A DNA stretch of 64,000 bases from Hypericum androsaemum (taxonomy: Eukaryota; Streptophyta; Magnoliopsida; Malpighiales; Hypericaceae): the NCBI GenBank assembly GCA_963995505.1, contig OZ023192.1, positions 16,537,001 through 16,601,000 of the forward strand, read 5' to 3'. Shown piece by piece: positions 42,801 through 55,028 of the stretch; within the stretch, counting starts at the first letter, position 1, and each line of letters starts with the position of its first letter. The notes beneath the pieces were generated by a model, which was not told the origin of the DNA, did no database searches, and saw only the letters and a program-made list of their open reading frames with translations. The position numbers and the translations under genes are program-made.

Positions 42801-42826
42801 TTAGAGCAACCAATTGCAAGAAGTGC
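42801..42826 (-). pseudogene. Cysteine-rich peptide gene, unit B stub
   Basis: Only the final codons (SCNWLL and TAA) of the peptide gene at 37742-37975 remain, with its 3' flank (GAAGGTGGCGATTAGAGCAA). Everything upstream is deleted up to the region matching 38010. 42835-45000 is the non-coding inter-gene part of unit B, with no gene. Confidence 0.75.
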
Positions 42827-44935
42827 CCCTAAAAAAAATTAACTTTCATATATGTTTGTTCCACTTTAATTGACTGGGAACATTTACATATGTATATATG
42901 TGCGTGTTGCCTCAGTCTAATTACGTAGCCAAATGGTACAATGGTGGTGGTTGTAGTCACTAGTCAATCCACATCAAATTACCAAGAACCATGAAGGTAG
43001 GAACGAAGAATCTTTCGTCCAGGAAACTTACAAATGCATGACCTCTCAAGCTAGTGTACGTGAAACTGGTTAAAGGCAATGGGAAGAATTTGAAAGGAAA
43101 GGGAATACGTAATGAATTTGAAACAGACCCATGGGTTAATTCATTAAAAATTACTATGTAGAAAATTAATTACAACATGTTTAGTTAATTAATAAGTTGT
43201 TATTATGGTCATGAAAATACATATGGCAAAAAAAAAACAGACCCATGGGTTGTAAGAGTATTGAGTAAAAAAAATTGGGATATATGTCCGGATAGAATCC
43301 ATATAGATGCAGATAAAAATCATACTTATAAACTTAAAAATGAGATTATATCTTAAGAAACTCTGCTTATATTTATCTAGATTAATATATAAATATTATT
43401 TTCTATCAAAAACTAAAACTTTTACGTGACACTTATTATGAAAACAAGCAAGATCATCCGCCTCTTAACTTAAAATTAGATATTAATAATTTATAACTAT
43501 TTAGTGTCTAAGTGGATGCGGATATGAATGTATATGTTTAATAATTTATATTGAAATATTAAAATTATTTTATAAATCAATAAACTTATGAGTAAGATAT
43601 GATTTTTGGATTTGATCCGAGAACCATGAGGATATGGGTCTAAGATCCTTACATGAAAAATCTGCATGTAGAATAAGAGTCCTGCTACTAAATCTAGAGT
43701 GTTTAAATCTTAGGTACGAATACCCTACTATACTCATTACGTAAAAATATTATTTTGTTTCCAGCCATCAAGACCAGCCATTGGATGGTAACTCAAAGGT
43801 AAGAATTGATGAGAGAAGTCATTAGCCGATCGATGAGGGTCACGTGGACACGTTCTCTGAATTTTTTTTTGTTGAAGGGTGCTTGCTGAGTTCTCTGATC
43901 TAGTCCTGTTCGTTGATCAAGAAACAATTAGGAGACAGAAATAATCAAACCAAGATGAAGCACGCCGCTGTTAGAAATTAAATTAATAAAACGAACGCAA
44001 AATATGCATGTACATGTAGCCAAAACCCAAAAAATATACATGGAGGGTTTTGTGTCTAATTATTCCGGCAGACAAAATTATTAGGAGGTGCATATAGCTG
44101 GCAAAATCCTCTATGTATATTCTGTCAATTGCATGATCCGATTCAAAAAACATGGACACATGGGAATGTCCCAAGTTCACAATTGAGGTTGAGTTACTCT
44201 TTCAATTTGTATTCATATTCAAAAAATTAGTGTCTAACGTACTTATATTTTCTCTCTAATTCAATGAGATTTGGATTTTAAAAAACAAAGAAGCAACAAT
44301 TCTACAGCTAATTAATTAAGCTAAAAATCTGTACATTTCATTTTAATTTTTTTTCTTTGCTACTTGTATCCTATCAAAATATTTATTTTCTTGCTTATAA
44401 GATAAAACTCTGTTTTATCAGCACTTTTCATTTTTTATAAAGGTGTTGATTGCACATCTTTCATTCGCCTAAAATTGTAGGCATATATTTATATTGTGAA
44501 GTTTTCATTATTGGTCTTTTTTATACCACTTAATATTCAGACACCTAGTGGCAGGTAATACCTTAAAATTTTGACAAAATTTTCACAATAAATATTTAAC
44601 GATAATACGATAATGTGTTCTAACCTTTTCAAAAAAATGATACTGTGTTCCAAAAGATTCGAACTCGAGTATGAAAGTCTCTACTCGGTCTTCTTATTGT
44701 AAGCAATTGGTATAGAGTACTAAAACCAATTCATCCAATCAACTTCGAAGGTCCTATATACTATTTACAGTATACTAATCCAATTTGCAATAGTTTAAGT
44801 GTGTAAGGTAAAGGTCACACACGCGGGAGCACTACCATTCAAAGTCAAAACTGTCTCAATAAAAAAACCGCGGTACATGTCATGTTCAAAGTTACAACTT
44901 TGGACTTCTAGAAAAATCAAACTCCATATCTCCAC

Positions 44936-44942
44936 TATATAT
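44936..44942 (+). promoter_or_regulatory. TATA box of PLA1 copy B
   Basis: TATATAT in CTCCACTATATATCC, about 127 bp before the start codon; also present at 53373-53380 in copy C. Upstream at 44818-44850 both genes share CACACGCGGGAGCACTACC and CAAAGTCAAAACTG, the latter with a W-box-like GTCAA core. Confidence 0.55.
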
Positions 44943-45068
44943 CCACAAATCCCTCCCATCTCTCTTTAATCCAATCTCACATAAAAAACCAACTTCAATT
45001 CCCTATAGGATAAACAATTTTCTCTTCAACCAACCAAGAGTTCTCGAGTTTTCGAGCACTCAACGATC

Positions 45069-46589
45069 ATGGCCTTGCCAACTTTAATGGGTCCAAGCCT
45101 TGCTATAACCCGCCTTCCAACGATCATGGCGACTCACCAAGTCGTCGTTAACCGGCCAAGTAATGGCACGGCCTCAACCCGGTTGGTGCCGGCCGGCCGC
45201 CGCCTTGCGGAGTCCCTCTCCCACCTCCTCCACCTTAACACTGAAGGGCATCCGAGGTCCAACGTGTGCAACAATTGGGACTTGGTTTGTGAGGAGAAGC
45301 AGTCAGTTCCGGTTTCACCTAAGGAGCTCTTGGCCCATAGGTGGCAAGAAATCCATGGATCTAAGGGTTGGGACAATCTCATGGACCCGCTTGACCCTTG
45401 TCTTAGACGAGAGATTGTCAAGTATGGAGAATTCGCTCAGGCAACATATGATGGTTTCGATTTCGATTCCTTGTCCGAGTATTGCGGGAGTTGTCGTTAC
45501 AACCGCAACAAAATTTTCGAGGCACTTGGTCTGGAGAAAAATGGGTACGAGGTGACGAAGTACATTTACGCCATGTCACACGTTGACGTGCCTAAATGGT
45601 TGGAGAGGTCGCATTTGGTGGATACTTGGAGCAAAGACTCCAACTGGATGGGGTACGTCGCGGTCAGCGGCGAAGAGGAGACCCGACGGATCGGGCGGCG
45701 GGACATCGTCGTGGCGTGGCGGGGCACGGTGGCTCCCGCGGAGTGGTACGAGGATTGCCAACGTGACATGGAGCCAATTGAGATTGGATCAAACGTCAAA
45801 GTTGAACATGGGTTCCATAATATTTACACTTCCAAGTGTGACACAACTAGGTACAATAAATTAAGTGCCTCGAACCAAGTGATGGGTGAAATCAAAAGGC
45901 TTGTGGAATTTTACAAGTCCAAAGGTGAACAAGTGAGCCTAACAAGTACAGGCCATAGCTTAGGAGGTGCATTGGCTCTCCTCAACGCCCACGAAGCAGC
46001 TTCATCGATTCCAAATCTCCCTATAAGTGTCATCTCATTTGGTGCACCTAGAGTGGGCAATATCGCCTTCCGAGACCAGCTAGAAACCATGGGAGTCAAG
46101 GTCCTAAGGGTGGTAATTGAGCAAGATTTTGTCCCCAAATCGCTCGGATTCATCTTCAACGAAGGGTTCGGGGCCGTGGACTGGGTGTATACGCACGTCG
46201 GACGCGAGCTCAGGCTCGACGTCGAGTCCTCTCCGTACCTAAAACACGGGTTAAACTTGCCCGGATCGCATAGCCTCGAGACTTACCTACACTTGGTGGA
46301 TGGATACCATAGCTCGAGCTTAGGGTTTAGGGAAGATGCACGTAGGGATATTGCCTTGGTGAACAAGGCATGTGACATGTTGGTGGAGGAGCTTAAGATC
46401 CCACATTGTTGGTTCCAATTGGCTAACAAGGGATTGGTCTGTAATGGCCATGGAAGGTGGGTTAAGCCCAAGAGAGACTCTGAAGATATACCTTCGCCGG
46501 CTACCAGTAGTCTGGTACCTGATCATGATCATCATTATGAGTACTCTAGTGAGGATTGTAGGAATGAGCAGCTTCTGTGTTTAGCTTAG
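45069..46589 (+). CDS. Class I phospholipase A1, plastid type (PLA1-I gamma-like), copy B
   Basis: 506 residues, single exon, as usual for this family. By family it hydrolyses the sn-1 acyl ester of plastid glycerolipids; relatives (DAD1, DGL, PLA1-I gamma) release fatty acids that can feed jasmonate synthesis. The first 60 residues are Ser/Thr/Arg-rich with few acids, fitting a transit peptide. Family marks: LDPCLRREIVKYGEFAQATY (about 108-127), EYCGSCRYNR, IVVAWRGTVAPAEW (213-226), lipase motif GHSLGG with Ser297, SFGAPRVGN, Asp353 in EQDFVP, and His401 in SHSLETYLHLVDGYH as the probable triad. A TATA box lies at 44936. It is about 96% identical to 53508-55028. No lesion seen. Confidence 0.93.
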   Translation: MALPTLMGPSLAITRLPTIMATHQVVVNRPSNGTASTRLVPAGRRLAESLSHLLHLNTEGHPRSNVCNNWDLVCEEKQSVPVSPKELLAHRWQEIHGSKGWDNLMDPLDPCLRREIVKYGEFAQATYDGFDFDSLSEYCGSCRYNRNKIFEALGLEKNGYEVTKYIYAMSHVDVPKWLERSHLVDTWSKDSNWMGYVAVSGEEETRRIGRRDIVVAWRGTVAPAEWYEDCQRDMEPIEIGSNVKVEHGFHNIYTSKCDTTRYNKLSASNQVMGEIKRLVEFYKSKGEQVSLTSTGHSLGGALALLNAHEAASSIPNLPISVISFGAPRVGNIAFRDQLETMGVKVLRVVIEQDFVPKSLGFIFNEGFGAVDWVYTHVGRELRLDVESSPYLKHGLNLPGSHSLETYLHLVDGYHSSSLGFREDARRDIALVNKACDMLVEELKIPHCWFQLANKGLVCNGHGRWVKPKRDSEDIPSPATSSLVPDHDHHYEYSSEDCRNEQLLCLA

Positions 46590-47638
46590 TCAGTCATTGG
46601 TGACTTGTAAATTGAAAATCAAGATGTTAATGAAATCCTGATTTTTATCTAATTATGTTATGATCCATATTTAACCAAGATTATGCTACCAACAAGCACT
46701 TAGATAAATTGGGAGACTTGTTCTAGTTTAACTAAGAACTCTCGAGTTCGAACCGTTAGAAACACAACGATCTTAATTACTTGTTCAGAGAGTTTTGTCG
46801 CATTTCAAAAATCTTATTTGACTTAAATCTAGATTAATCGATCTGATGTGTCTGTATACGACGTGGCATAACAACACTAAGGAGGCTCTGTTAACTTTTA
46901 CCCCAAAAAACCCTTAAAAATATGTTAATATTTGATCATGGTGGACTAGCAAGATTACTCTTGTTAGAGACATATATCCTAGACCAAAGTTTTAAAGCGA
47001 GTAGTTTGTTGGTTCTCGTTCATGTTAGTATAAGCAACGATGTGAAACCTGCTATGGTGGAACATTAAATATTCCATATCCTAATTAACGCAAAATTTTG
47101 TGAGTATTGTAATTAGTAGGTGGAATTTTATGTCTTTATCAATTATAAATAGTTTCGGAGAATCTTACATAGAAAAATGGAGAATTGTGAGATAAAAAAA
47201 ATTACATACATGATACCAAAACGAATATATCTTGTGATCTATTGTCATAGAACCAATGTTCCATTGATTGTGACGAGGTAAGCTCAACCCATGTTAATTA
47301 GTAATTAACTCTATTTCATATTAGAATATCTATTCTATATCAGCTATTATACCGTGAATATAACATTATACATTGCTATACCAAAAAAAAGAGAAAGAAC
47401 TTTCGCACATTGTCACCTAATATTCATCTTCTTGTTTGGCAGAAGTCAAAAAGTCTACTATACCAGAAAAGTTGGCCAATACAATATTCCTTGGAGGCAG
47501 CACGCCCATGCTTGCTTACTTTTCCAAGTATCCTTTAACAAAAAATTTCCAAGTTGCGATTAGGACAGCCAGTAGTACTGTGACGTGGATTACATGCACT
47601 ATTCTTCTTACCCGAGGCAGTCCTTTAGCGTCCCAAAT
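46590..47638. repeat. Unit B: 3' flank of PLA1
   Basis: Non-coding and nearly identical to 55029-56055. The frames within it are spurious. It joins a DUF4283 fragment at about 47632 by a deletion relative to unit C. Confidence 0.75.
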
Positions 47639-47639
47639 C

Positions 47640-50250
47640 ACTCCAAACTTCTAAGATATATTCCAATTGTCTTTTGCCAATTCCGTTTGTCGAAGATCCA
47701 ATTTTTCTTGCTCTTCAATTCCAGCCAGTATAAAAGTAAGACTGATGTTTTCCGGTGGTATGGGTGACGCTTCAACCGTAACGAGAGCAGCCACCTTGCT
47801 CGTCGGTCTCCTCGTTCTTGAGCTTGACCTGATCGAGGTTTTAATCTCCTTATCTTTTCTGGCTACTGATCGTGGCATCACCGTGGTATTCTCCTTTTCC
47901 ACTTGCCGGAGAAAAATGTCCACAATTTGTTGGGTGAGCTTGTTCACCCAAATCTCATCTTCCAACGCTTTAGAGACCACAATATTGGAATTTAATAGGC
48001 ACGAACCTCTAAGATCGTCGCAGCGGAAGTTAAAATTTTAACCAACATGTAACTGATTTGGCGGTAAAACATAAAACATAAGAGTATTGTTAGAGAGTTC
48101 TTACAAATCTCCGTAGATCAAAACTCTTCGTGGATCGAATCCTCTTCGTTGATCGAATCCTCAACTATGGTATCCACGTAGCCCTAGTCTACGAACTCTA
48201 GACAGTTGAAATCTTCGGAGAACTTGCTAGGACAATTCTCAACGAAGATTTAACTAGAGAAATATATGTAGTGAGAATTCTCTAAGAATTCTCTTCTCTA
48301 CAATTCTTTATGTATTGGTATTTTGGTGTGTAAATGACTTAACCAACACACCTATTTATAGTAAAGAAAATGGTAAGGGTAGTAGGTGGAAAATGTTTCT
48401 AGCCTCACAATGGGGATAATTAATTAATCCCAAATGAGATTATTGGTGGCAGCCACCAACACCTTCCACTCACTCTTTTAAAATTAATTCAAGGACTAAA
48501 ATATAATTTTTGGAAAAATCCAAAAGTTACAGAAACATCCGAGGACTAAAATATAAATTTAACAATAGTCCAAGTATCAAACGATAATTTTCCAGGTATG
48601 TAAAATTACAAATAAGTCCCTCTAATTAAGCAATGACCAAATTGCAATTTCATGATTAATCTATGTACCTTACCGTAATTAATCATAAAGCCAAAATTTC
48701 AGAAAAGCCGCAGGAGCTTATCTACAATTTCATATTTCTCGAATTTGCAAAGAGATCCCTACAGAATATATTTCCTTGACCGAGTCAATATGTCTAACAT
48801 ATTCACTATATATATACATAAATTATTTAATTAAATCTAATTTAATTAAACAATTATAATTATAAATCTATTTATAATTATTTTCTCTATAAATTAAATA
48901 TTCTTGATCAAATCAATATTTAATTTAACCAACTTCAATTCGTAATTAAGACTACTGTTGTGTAACCCATAGGTCCTCATATGTCAAGCGATTAGTCAAA
49001 CTAATGGTCTTAGTTTAATCCTAGACAATAAACCAGACAATCTCAACATATGAGGAACGTTGCGAGGATACTGCAACTACGTGTAATGTGAAACTCATAG
49101 TGGTACGGTCCTTTCATTCACGAATACTCGATTAAGTCTAGAATATGATAATGTGTGTGTTCAAATAACTTAATCATATTATCTCATCAATTAATTGATC
49201 ATATTGTCACTTTAGACACCATTCTAAAATGACGTGCATTGGCCAATGACTAACGATCTAATTAATTATGAGAAGATAAGTATTCTCTCCAAGTCTATTA
49301 GAGGAATGAATCATATTCTTGGCTCAACCACCACGCACATATACTTCGCAATGTACTTGACACATGCCATATCTACCCCGTCAGGAGTGCAAGCGTCGGT
49401 CATGATCAAAGTCCATTACTCCGTACATGTCGTGCGTATTGACCTCAAGTCTAAGGACTATTTCACTACTCCACAAACCGATATTATCGTAGACACATAA
49501 ATAGAATATACCAAATGGTTTCTCGGTCGGGTATGCCAATACTGTCCAAAGTATCTGTGCATCCATCATGAAATACCTAGTATCTCGTAGTTGTGAGAAC
49601 CACTACATCCTCTAAGGATATGATCCAGATCGCACACCAATCTCAATCGCATCATTGATATCCCATTCTCGATGATCATTGATTGGGGCTATTTAAGAAC
49701 TATGTTCACAGTCATTCGAGATCTCTCATTCTCAATGACAACATTTGTTCATGGGAACATAAACATGAATATACGCAAACAATCAAACATTATATCCATT
49801 TTATGTAATGCCGAATATTATTAATACAAATCAATAATACAACTGAATATGATCTAGTACAATGTCCTTATTACGATTGTCTCTAGGACATTTATACTAA
49901 CACAAAATACTAACATCCGAGTTGCAAGCCAGTTGAACATCAGCAACACCAACCTGCTCGATAACCACCTCGATCGCTGGCACCTCCAAGTTGCATTCCA
50001 CAGCTTTAGCCCTAGTCACAGTTTCGACCCTTGCAACCTCGGAATTGCAGGCCAAAAGAGCAACACCTAAACCAGCACGTTGGGCGCCCTCCTCACAATC
50101 AGCTGAATCCTCTTCGACCGCCTCCATCTTGCCTTGCCACAACTTCAACCTCAACAACTCCCTAAAAAGGCAGCTCAAAAACAACTTCTTCAAGCCAACC
50201 TAATTACAAAGGGATGGCTAAAATCTCTAGTTGCACCAATTTGTGGAAAT
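47640..50250 (-). pseudogene. DUF4283/LINE-ORF1-like fragment, split by an LTR
   Basis: Minus-strand pieces 49905-50250 and 47640-47985 match 56640-57330 of the longer copy. They read VEQVGVADVQLACNSDVS and DEIWVNKLTQQIVDIFLRQV, then SSRTRRPTSKVAALV and LAGIEEQEKLDLRQTELAKD. A 1.9-kb LTR (47986-49902) lies between them. The N-terminal DUF4283 part is missing, so the fragment is not functional. It is part of the duplicated unit at the B/C junction. Confidence 0.75.
47986..49902 (-). mobile_element. Solo LTR (probably Copia)
   Basis: 1917 bp, TGGAATTTAATAGG...ATACTAACA on the plus strand. Read on the minus strand it starts TGTTAGTATAAATGTCCTAG and ends AAATTCCA, a typical Copia-type LTR. A TATTTATAG box is at about 48351. 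No gag/pol. The flanks AATAT and CAAAA do not give a perfect 5-bp duplication. The uninterrupted site is seen at about 57000-57010. Confidence 0.75.
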
Positions 50251-50559
50251 TTCAAATTTCTGTCGGCCTTTTCGAGTACCAAACTTAGACTAGGATGGAA
50301 ATTTTGTCACTTCTTTTTAGTAACAAACGCACTCTTGGAGTTTTAATTTTAAGGGAGTAATACATAAGAGTGGGTCCAAATAAGCAACAGATTAAAATTT
50401 ACTTATAGATTTTTCAAGTTCAAATTTAATAAATATAAAAAATATTATTGAAAGATTACTCCTAAAATAAAATTCGGTAATAATCGATTCTGGATATTTA
50501 ATTAGTTGCCAAATTATCATTGGTGGGAAGAAGTACGACAGGCTTGGTCACAAAGGGGA

Positions 50560-50745
50560 TCAAGGTTGGCCGATGTCCATTTCTCGACACGTTTCTTCGC
50601 AATCGTCCATGCAATACTTCTTCTCTCCTTTACGACGTCGTGGAACGACACTCGTACTGCTTGACGACACCAACAGCACCACCAATATTATCACCAGTAC
50701 TAGTCTCATCACACCTCCACCCCCACCCAATTTCAAGTACTCCAT
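50560..50745 (-). pseudogene. Cysteine-rich peptide gene, unit C, frameshifted
   Basis: Same gene as 37742-37975. The signal peptide (MRLVLVIILVVLLVSSSS) and first three cysteines (CMDDCEETC) are kept. One extra G (GGTTGGCCGATG against GGTTGCCGATG) shifts the frame after REMDIG, giving QP and a stop, so the second cysteine triplet is lost. The 3' end also carries a deletion of about 20 bp. A truncated three-cysteine peptide could still be made, but it has lost the paired motif. Confidence 0.8.
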
Positions 50746-50764
50746 TGATTTTTTTTAATTATGA

Positions 50765-53370
50765 TGGTTGCTGAAATAAAATTAATTTTGTTATATGTTT
50801 GTTCCACTTTAATTGATTGGGAACATTTACATATGTATATATGTGCGTGTTGCCTCAGTCTAATTACGTAGCCAATGGTACAATGGTGGTGGTTGTAGTC
50901 ACTAGTCAATCCACATCAAATTACCAAGAACCATGAAGGTAGGAACGAAGAATCTTTCGTCCAAGAAACTTACAAATGTATAACCTCTCAAGCTAGAGAA
51001 CGTGAAACAATTGTTACATCTTAATTCATTAAAAAAATACTATGTAGAAAATAAATCACAACAGGTTTAGTTAATTAATAAGTTGTTATTATGGTCATAA
51101 AAATACAGATGAAAAAGAAAAACTCAGACCCATGTGTTGTAAGGTTACGAGTAAAAAATTGGGATATCTGTTTAGATAGAATCCAAATAAATCCAAATGC
51201 ACATTATACTTATAAACTTATATTTGAGATTATACCTTAAGAAACTCTGTTTATACTCATCTAGATTAAAATATAACTATTATTTTTTATCAAAAACTAA
51301 AACTTTTACGTGACACTTTTTATGAAAATAAGTAAGATTATCTGCCTCTTAACTTAAAATTAGATATTAATAATTTTTTACTATTTAGTGACTAAATGGA
51401 TGCGGATGTGAGTGTATTTTTTAATGATTTATATTAAAATGTTAAAATTATTTTGTAAGTCAATAAACCTATGAATAAGATATGATTTTTGGATTTGATC
51501 GGAGAACCATCGGGATCTGGATCTGAGATCTTTGCATGAAAAATCTGCATGGAGAATATGAGTCCCGCTAATAAATCTAGAGTCTTTATTTAAATCTTAG
51601 GTACGAAAAACCCTACTATACTCATTACGTAAAAATATTATTTTGTTCCCAGCCATCAAGACCAGCCATTGGATGGTAAGCCAAAGGTAAGACTTGATGA
51701 GAGAAGTCATTAGCCGATCGATGAGGGTCACATGGACACGTTCCTGCTGAATATATATATATATATATATAATATTTTTTTGAAAGGTGCTTCCTGAATT
51801 TTCTGATCTAGTCCTGTTCGTTGATCAAGAAACAATCAGGAGACAGAAAAAATCAAACCAAGATGAAGCACGCAGCTGTTAGAAATTAAATTAATAAAAC
51901 GAACGCAAGATATTCATGTAAGCCAACACCCAAAAAATATATATGGAGGATTTTGTGTCTAATTATTCCGGCAGACAAAATTATTAGGAGGTGCATATAG
52001 CTGGCAAAATCCTCTATATATATTCTGTCAATTGCATGATCCGATTCGAAAAACATGGACACATGGGAATGTCCCAAGTTCATAATTGAGGTTGAGTTAC
52101 TCTTTCAATTTGTATTCATATTCAAAAAATTAGTGTCTAATGTATTTATATTTTCTCTCTAATTCAATAAGATTTGGATTTTAAAAAACATAGAAGCAAT
52201 AATTCTACATCTAATTAATTAAGAAAAAAATCAGTAGATTTCATTATAATTAATGTCTTCTTTGATTACACATCTCTCATTTGCCTAAAAATGTTGAATA
52301 TTTTCAAATCATGTTACATTTGTATGATGTGACCGCTACGACACGAGGTAATGGGATTGACCAGCCGAAACAGGTCGCGGATGTCTAGGAGCATACTCGA
52401 ACCTCTGGCAGGCGCCGGGTTAGAGGAGCACGTTCGAACCTGGCCGGCGCCGGGTACCCGGCGGGCGCTGGCCGTGCCTGCACAAGTTCAAACTCGTGAC
52501 TCTTTGTTTCAAACTATAAAAAAAAATAACCATCCCATTAGCCACCATTAACAATTGTTGCTGAAAAGTTTTGGTGATGAAGAGGCACAAATTATGGTGC
52601 CAATTCTCTGTATATAGTGGCACATGTTTCTCATCAATATTCATTACAATCTTCAAGATTTCCTACTTTCTTTCTTCAAAAAGCATCATCAGAAAATTAC
52701 ATAAGTGTGTTCTTGGTCGGATCAAGGAAGTACACTCCTTGAATTCGACTACGGTGTTAAGAGTTTCTTCGTATCCTGACGGCATTAGTTCATAGGCCTG
52801 TTGTACTCGCGGATTATATCCGGAGGGTCGAACTAAACGTCTAAAAAAATCGACAAGAGCGTTGAAGCTGGTGCAACACCATCCATTCTTTCATCCTCCA
52901 CCCCGTTTTTCCAACAATTTTTAGGCATATATTTATATTGTGAAGATTCCATTACTCATTCTTTTTATATACCACATAATTTCCGGACAATTAGTAAATA
53001 GCAAGTACAAATTTATATTAGATGGGACATTTGAAATATAACAAAACTCTATAGATTTAACAATTCTTTATTTCAACATAGACAATCTCAATTTTTTTAA
53101 TTAAATTAGAATAATTTTCAATTTTATTATTGTAAGTAGCTGGATTTTAGGGTACTAAAGCAAATTTATCCAATTAACGCCAAAGGTCCTATATGCTAAA
53201 TAGTGTGTATACTAATCCAATTTGCAATAGTTAAGTGTGTATGGTATAGGTCGCACACGCGGGAGCACTACCAGTCAAAGTCAAAACTGCCCAAAAAGAT
53301 GAACCGCGGTACATGTCATGTTCAAAGTTACGACTTTGGACTTTCACAAAAATTAATCTCCAAAATCTCC
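50765..53370. repeat. Unit C: inter-gene part
   Basis: Non-coding; it matches 42835-44930 and, in its first part, 38010-39600. It is interrupted by an LTR-like insertion at 52292-52916. There is an AT microsatellite at about 51750-51772. Confidence 0.75.
52292..52916. mobile_element. LTR-like insertion, 625 bp
   Basis: Absent from the matching place in units A and B. It starts TGTTGAATATTTTCAAATC and ends GTTTTTCCAACA (TG...CA), as in small Copia LTRs. There is a GC-rich stretch 52390-52480 with GGCGCCGGGT repeats. No clean target duplication. Confidence 0.55.
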
Positions 53371-53507
53371 ACTATATATACACATAAATCCCTCCCATCC
53401 CTCTCTAATCCAACCTCACATAAAAAACCAACTTCAATTCCCTATAGGATCAACAATTTTCTCTTCAACCAATCAAAAGTTTTCGAGTTTTCGAGCACTC
53501 AATGATC

Positions 53508-55028
53508 ATGGCCTTGTCAACTTTAATGGGTCCAAATCTTGCTACAACCCGCCTTTCAACGATCATGGCGACTCACCAAGTCGTCGTTGACCGGCCAAGT
53601 AACGGCACGGCCTCAACCCGGTTGGTGCCGGCCAGCCGCCGCCTTGCGGAGTCCCTCTCCCACCTCCTCCACCTTAACACGGAAGGGCATCCGAGGTCCA
53701 ACGTGTGCAACAATTGGGACTTGGTTTGTGAGGAGAAGCAGTCAGCTCCGGTTTCACCTAAGGAGTTCTTGGCCCATAGGTGGCAAGAAATCCATGGATC
53801 TAAGGGTTGGGACAATCTCATGGACCCACTTGACCCTTGTCTTAGACGAGAGATTGTCAAGTATGGAGAATTCGCTCAGGCAACATATGAGGGTTTCGAT
53901 TTCGATTCCTTGTCCGAGTATTGCGGGAGTTGTCGTTACAACCGCAACAAAATTTTCGAGGCACTTGGTCTGGAGAAAAATGGGTACGAGGTGACCAAGT
54001 ACATTTACGCCATGTCACACATTGACGTGCCTAAATGGTTGGAGAGGTCGCATTTGGTGGATACTTGGAGCAAAGACTCCAACTGGATGGGGTACGTCGC
54101 GGTCAGCGGCGACAAGGAGACCCTACGGATCGGGCGGCGGGACATCGTCGTGGCGTGGCGGGGCACGGTGGCGCCCGCGGAGTGGTACGAGGATTGCCAA
54201 CGTGACATGGAGCCAATTGAGATTGGATCAAAGGTCAAAGTTGAACATGGGTTCCATAATATTTACACTTCCAAGTGTGACACAACTAGGTACAATAAAT
54301 TAAGTGCCTCGAACCAAGTGATGGGTGAAATCAAAAGGCTTGTGGAATTTTACAAGTCCAAAGGTGAACAAGTGAGCCTAACAATTACAGGCCATAGCTT
54401 AGGAGGTGCATTGGCTCTCCTCAACGCCCACGAAGCAGCTTCATCGATTCCACATCTCCCTATAAGTGTCATCTCATTTGGTGCACCTAGAGTGGGCAAT
54501 ATCGCCTTCCGAGACCAGCTAGAAACCATGGGAGTCAAGGTCCTAAGGGTGGTAATTGAGCAAGATTTTGTCCCCAAATCGCTCGGATTCTTCTTCAACG
54601 AAGGGTTCGGGGCCGTGGACTGGGTGTATACGCACGTCGGACGCGAGCTCAGGCTCGACGTCGAGTCCTCTCCGTACCTAAAACACGGGCTAAACTTGCC
54701 CGGATCGCATAGCCTCGAGACTTACCTACACTTGGTGGATGGATACCATAGCTCGAGCTTAGGGTTTAGGGAAGAAGCACGTAGGGATATTGCCTTGGTG
54801 AACAAGGCATGTGACATGTTGGTGGAGGAGCTTAAGATCCCACATTGTTGGTTCCAATTGGCTAACAAGGGATTGGTCTGTAATGGCCATGGAAGGTGGG
54901 TTAAGCCCAAGAGAGACCCTGAAGATATACCTTCGCCGGCTACCAGTAGTCTAGTACCTGATCATGATCATCATTATGAGTACTCTAGTGAGGATTGTAG
55001 GAATGAGCAGCTTCTGTGTTTAGCTTAG
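53508..55028 (+). CDS. Class I phospholipase A1, plastid type (PLA1-I gamma-like), copy C
   Basis: 506 residues from the ATG at 53508, homologous to copy B's start. A substitution (ACG to ATG) in the leader creates an in-frame ATG two codons earlier (53502), so 508 residues is also possible. Same architecture as copy B: transit-like N-terminus, WRGTVAPAEW, GHSLGG nucleophile motif, EQDFVP, SHSLETYLHLVDGY. About 20 substitutions against copy B, scattered and mostly outside the motifs; S293I lies next to the lipase motif (LTITGHSLGG), and the Ile is common in relatives. TATA box at 53373-53380. The promoters are similar to about 400 bp upstream, so shared regulation is likely. Confidence 0.93.
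   Translation: MALSTLMGPNLATTRLSTIMATHQVVVDRPSNGTASTRLVPASRRLAESLSHLLHLNTEGHPRSNVCNNWDLVCEEKQSAPVSPKEFLAHRWQEIHGSKGWDNLMDPLDPCLRREIVKYGEFAQATYEGFDFDSLSEYCGSCRYNRNKIFEALGLEKNGYEVTKYIYAMSHIDVPKWLERSHLVDTWSKDSNWMGYVAVSGDKETLRIGRRDIVVAWRGTVAPAEWYEDCQRDMEPIEIGSKVKVEHGFHNIYTSKCDTTRYNKLSASNQVMGEIKRLVEFYKSKGEQVSLTITGHSLGGALALLNAHEAASSIPHLPISVISFGAPRVGNIAFRDQLETMGVKVLRVVIEQDFVPKSLGFFFNEGFGAVDWVYTHVGRELRLDVESSPYLKHGLNLPGSHSLETYLHLVDGYHSSSLGFREEARRDIALVNKACDMLVEELKIPHCWFQLANKGLVCNGHGRWVKPKRDPEDIPSPATSSLVPDHDHHYEYSSEDCRNEQLLCLA

Noticed and set aside
45134..46584. Antisense and alternative-frame ORFs across the PLA1 genes
   Set aside because: They are shadows of the conserved coding frame and are repeated at the same places in the second copy.
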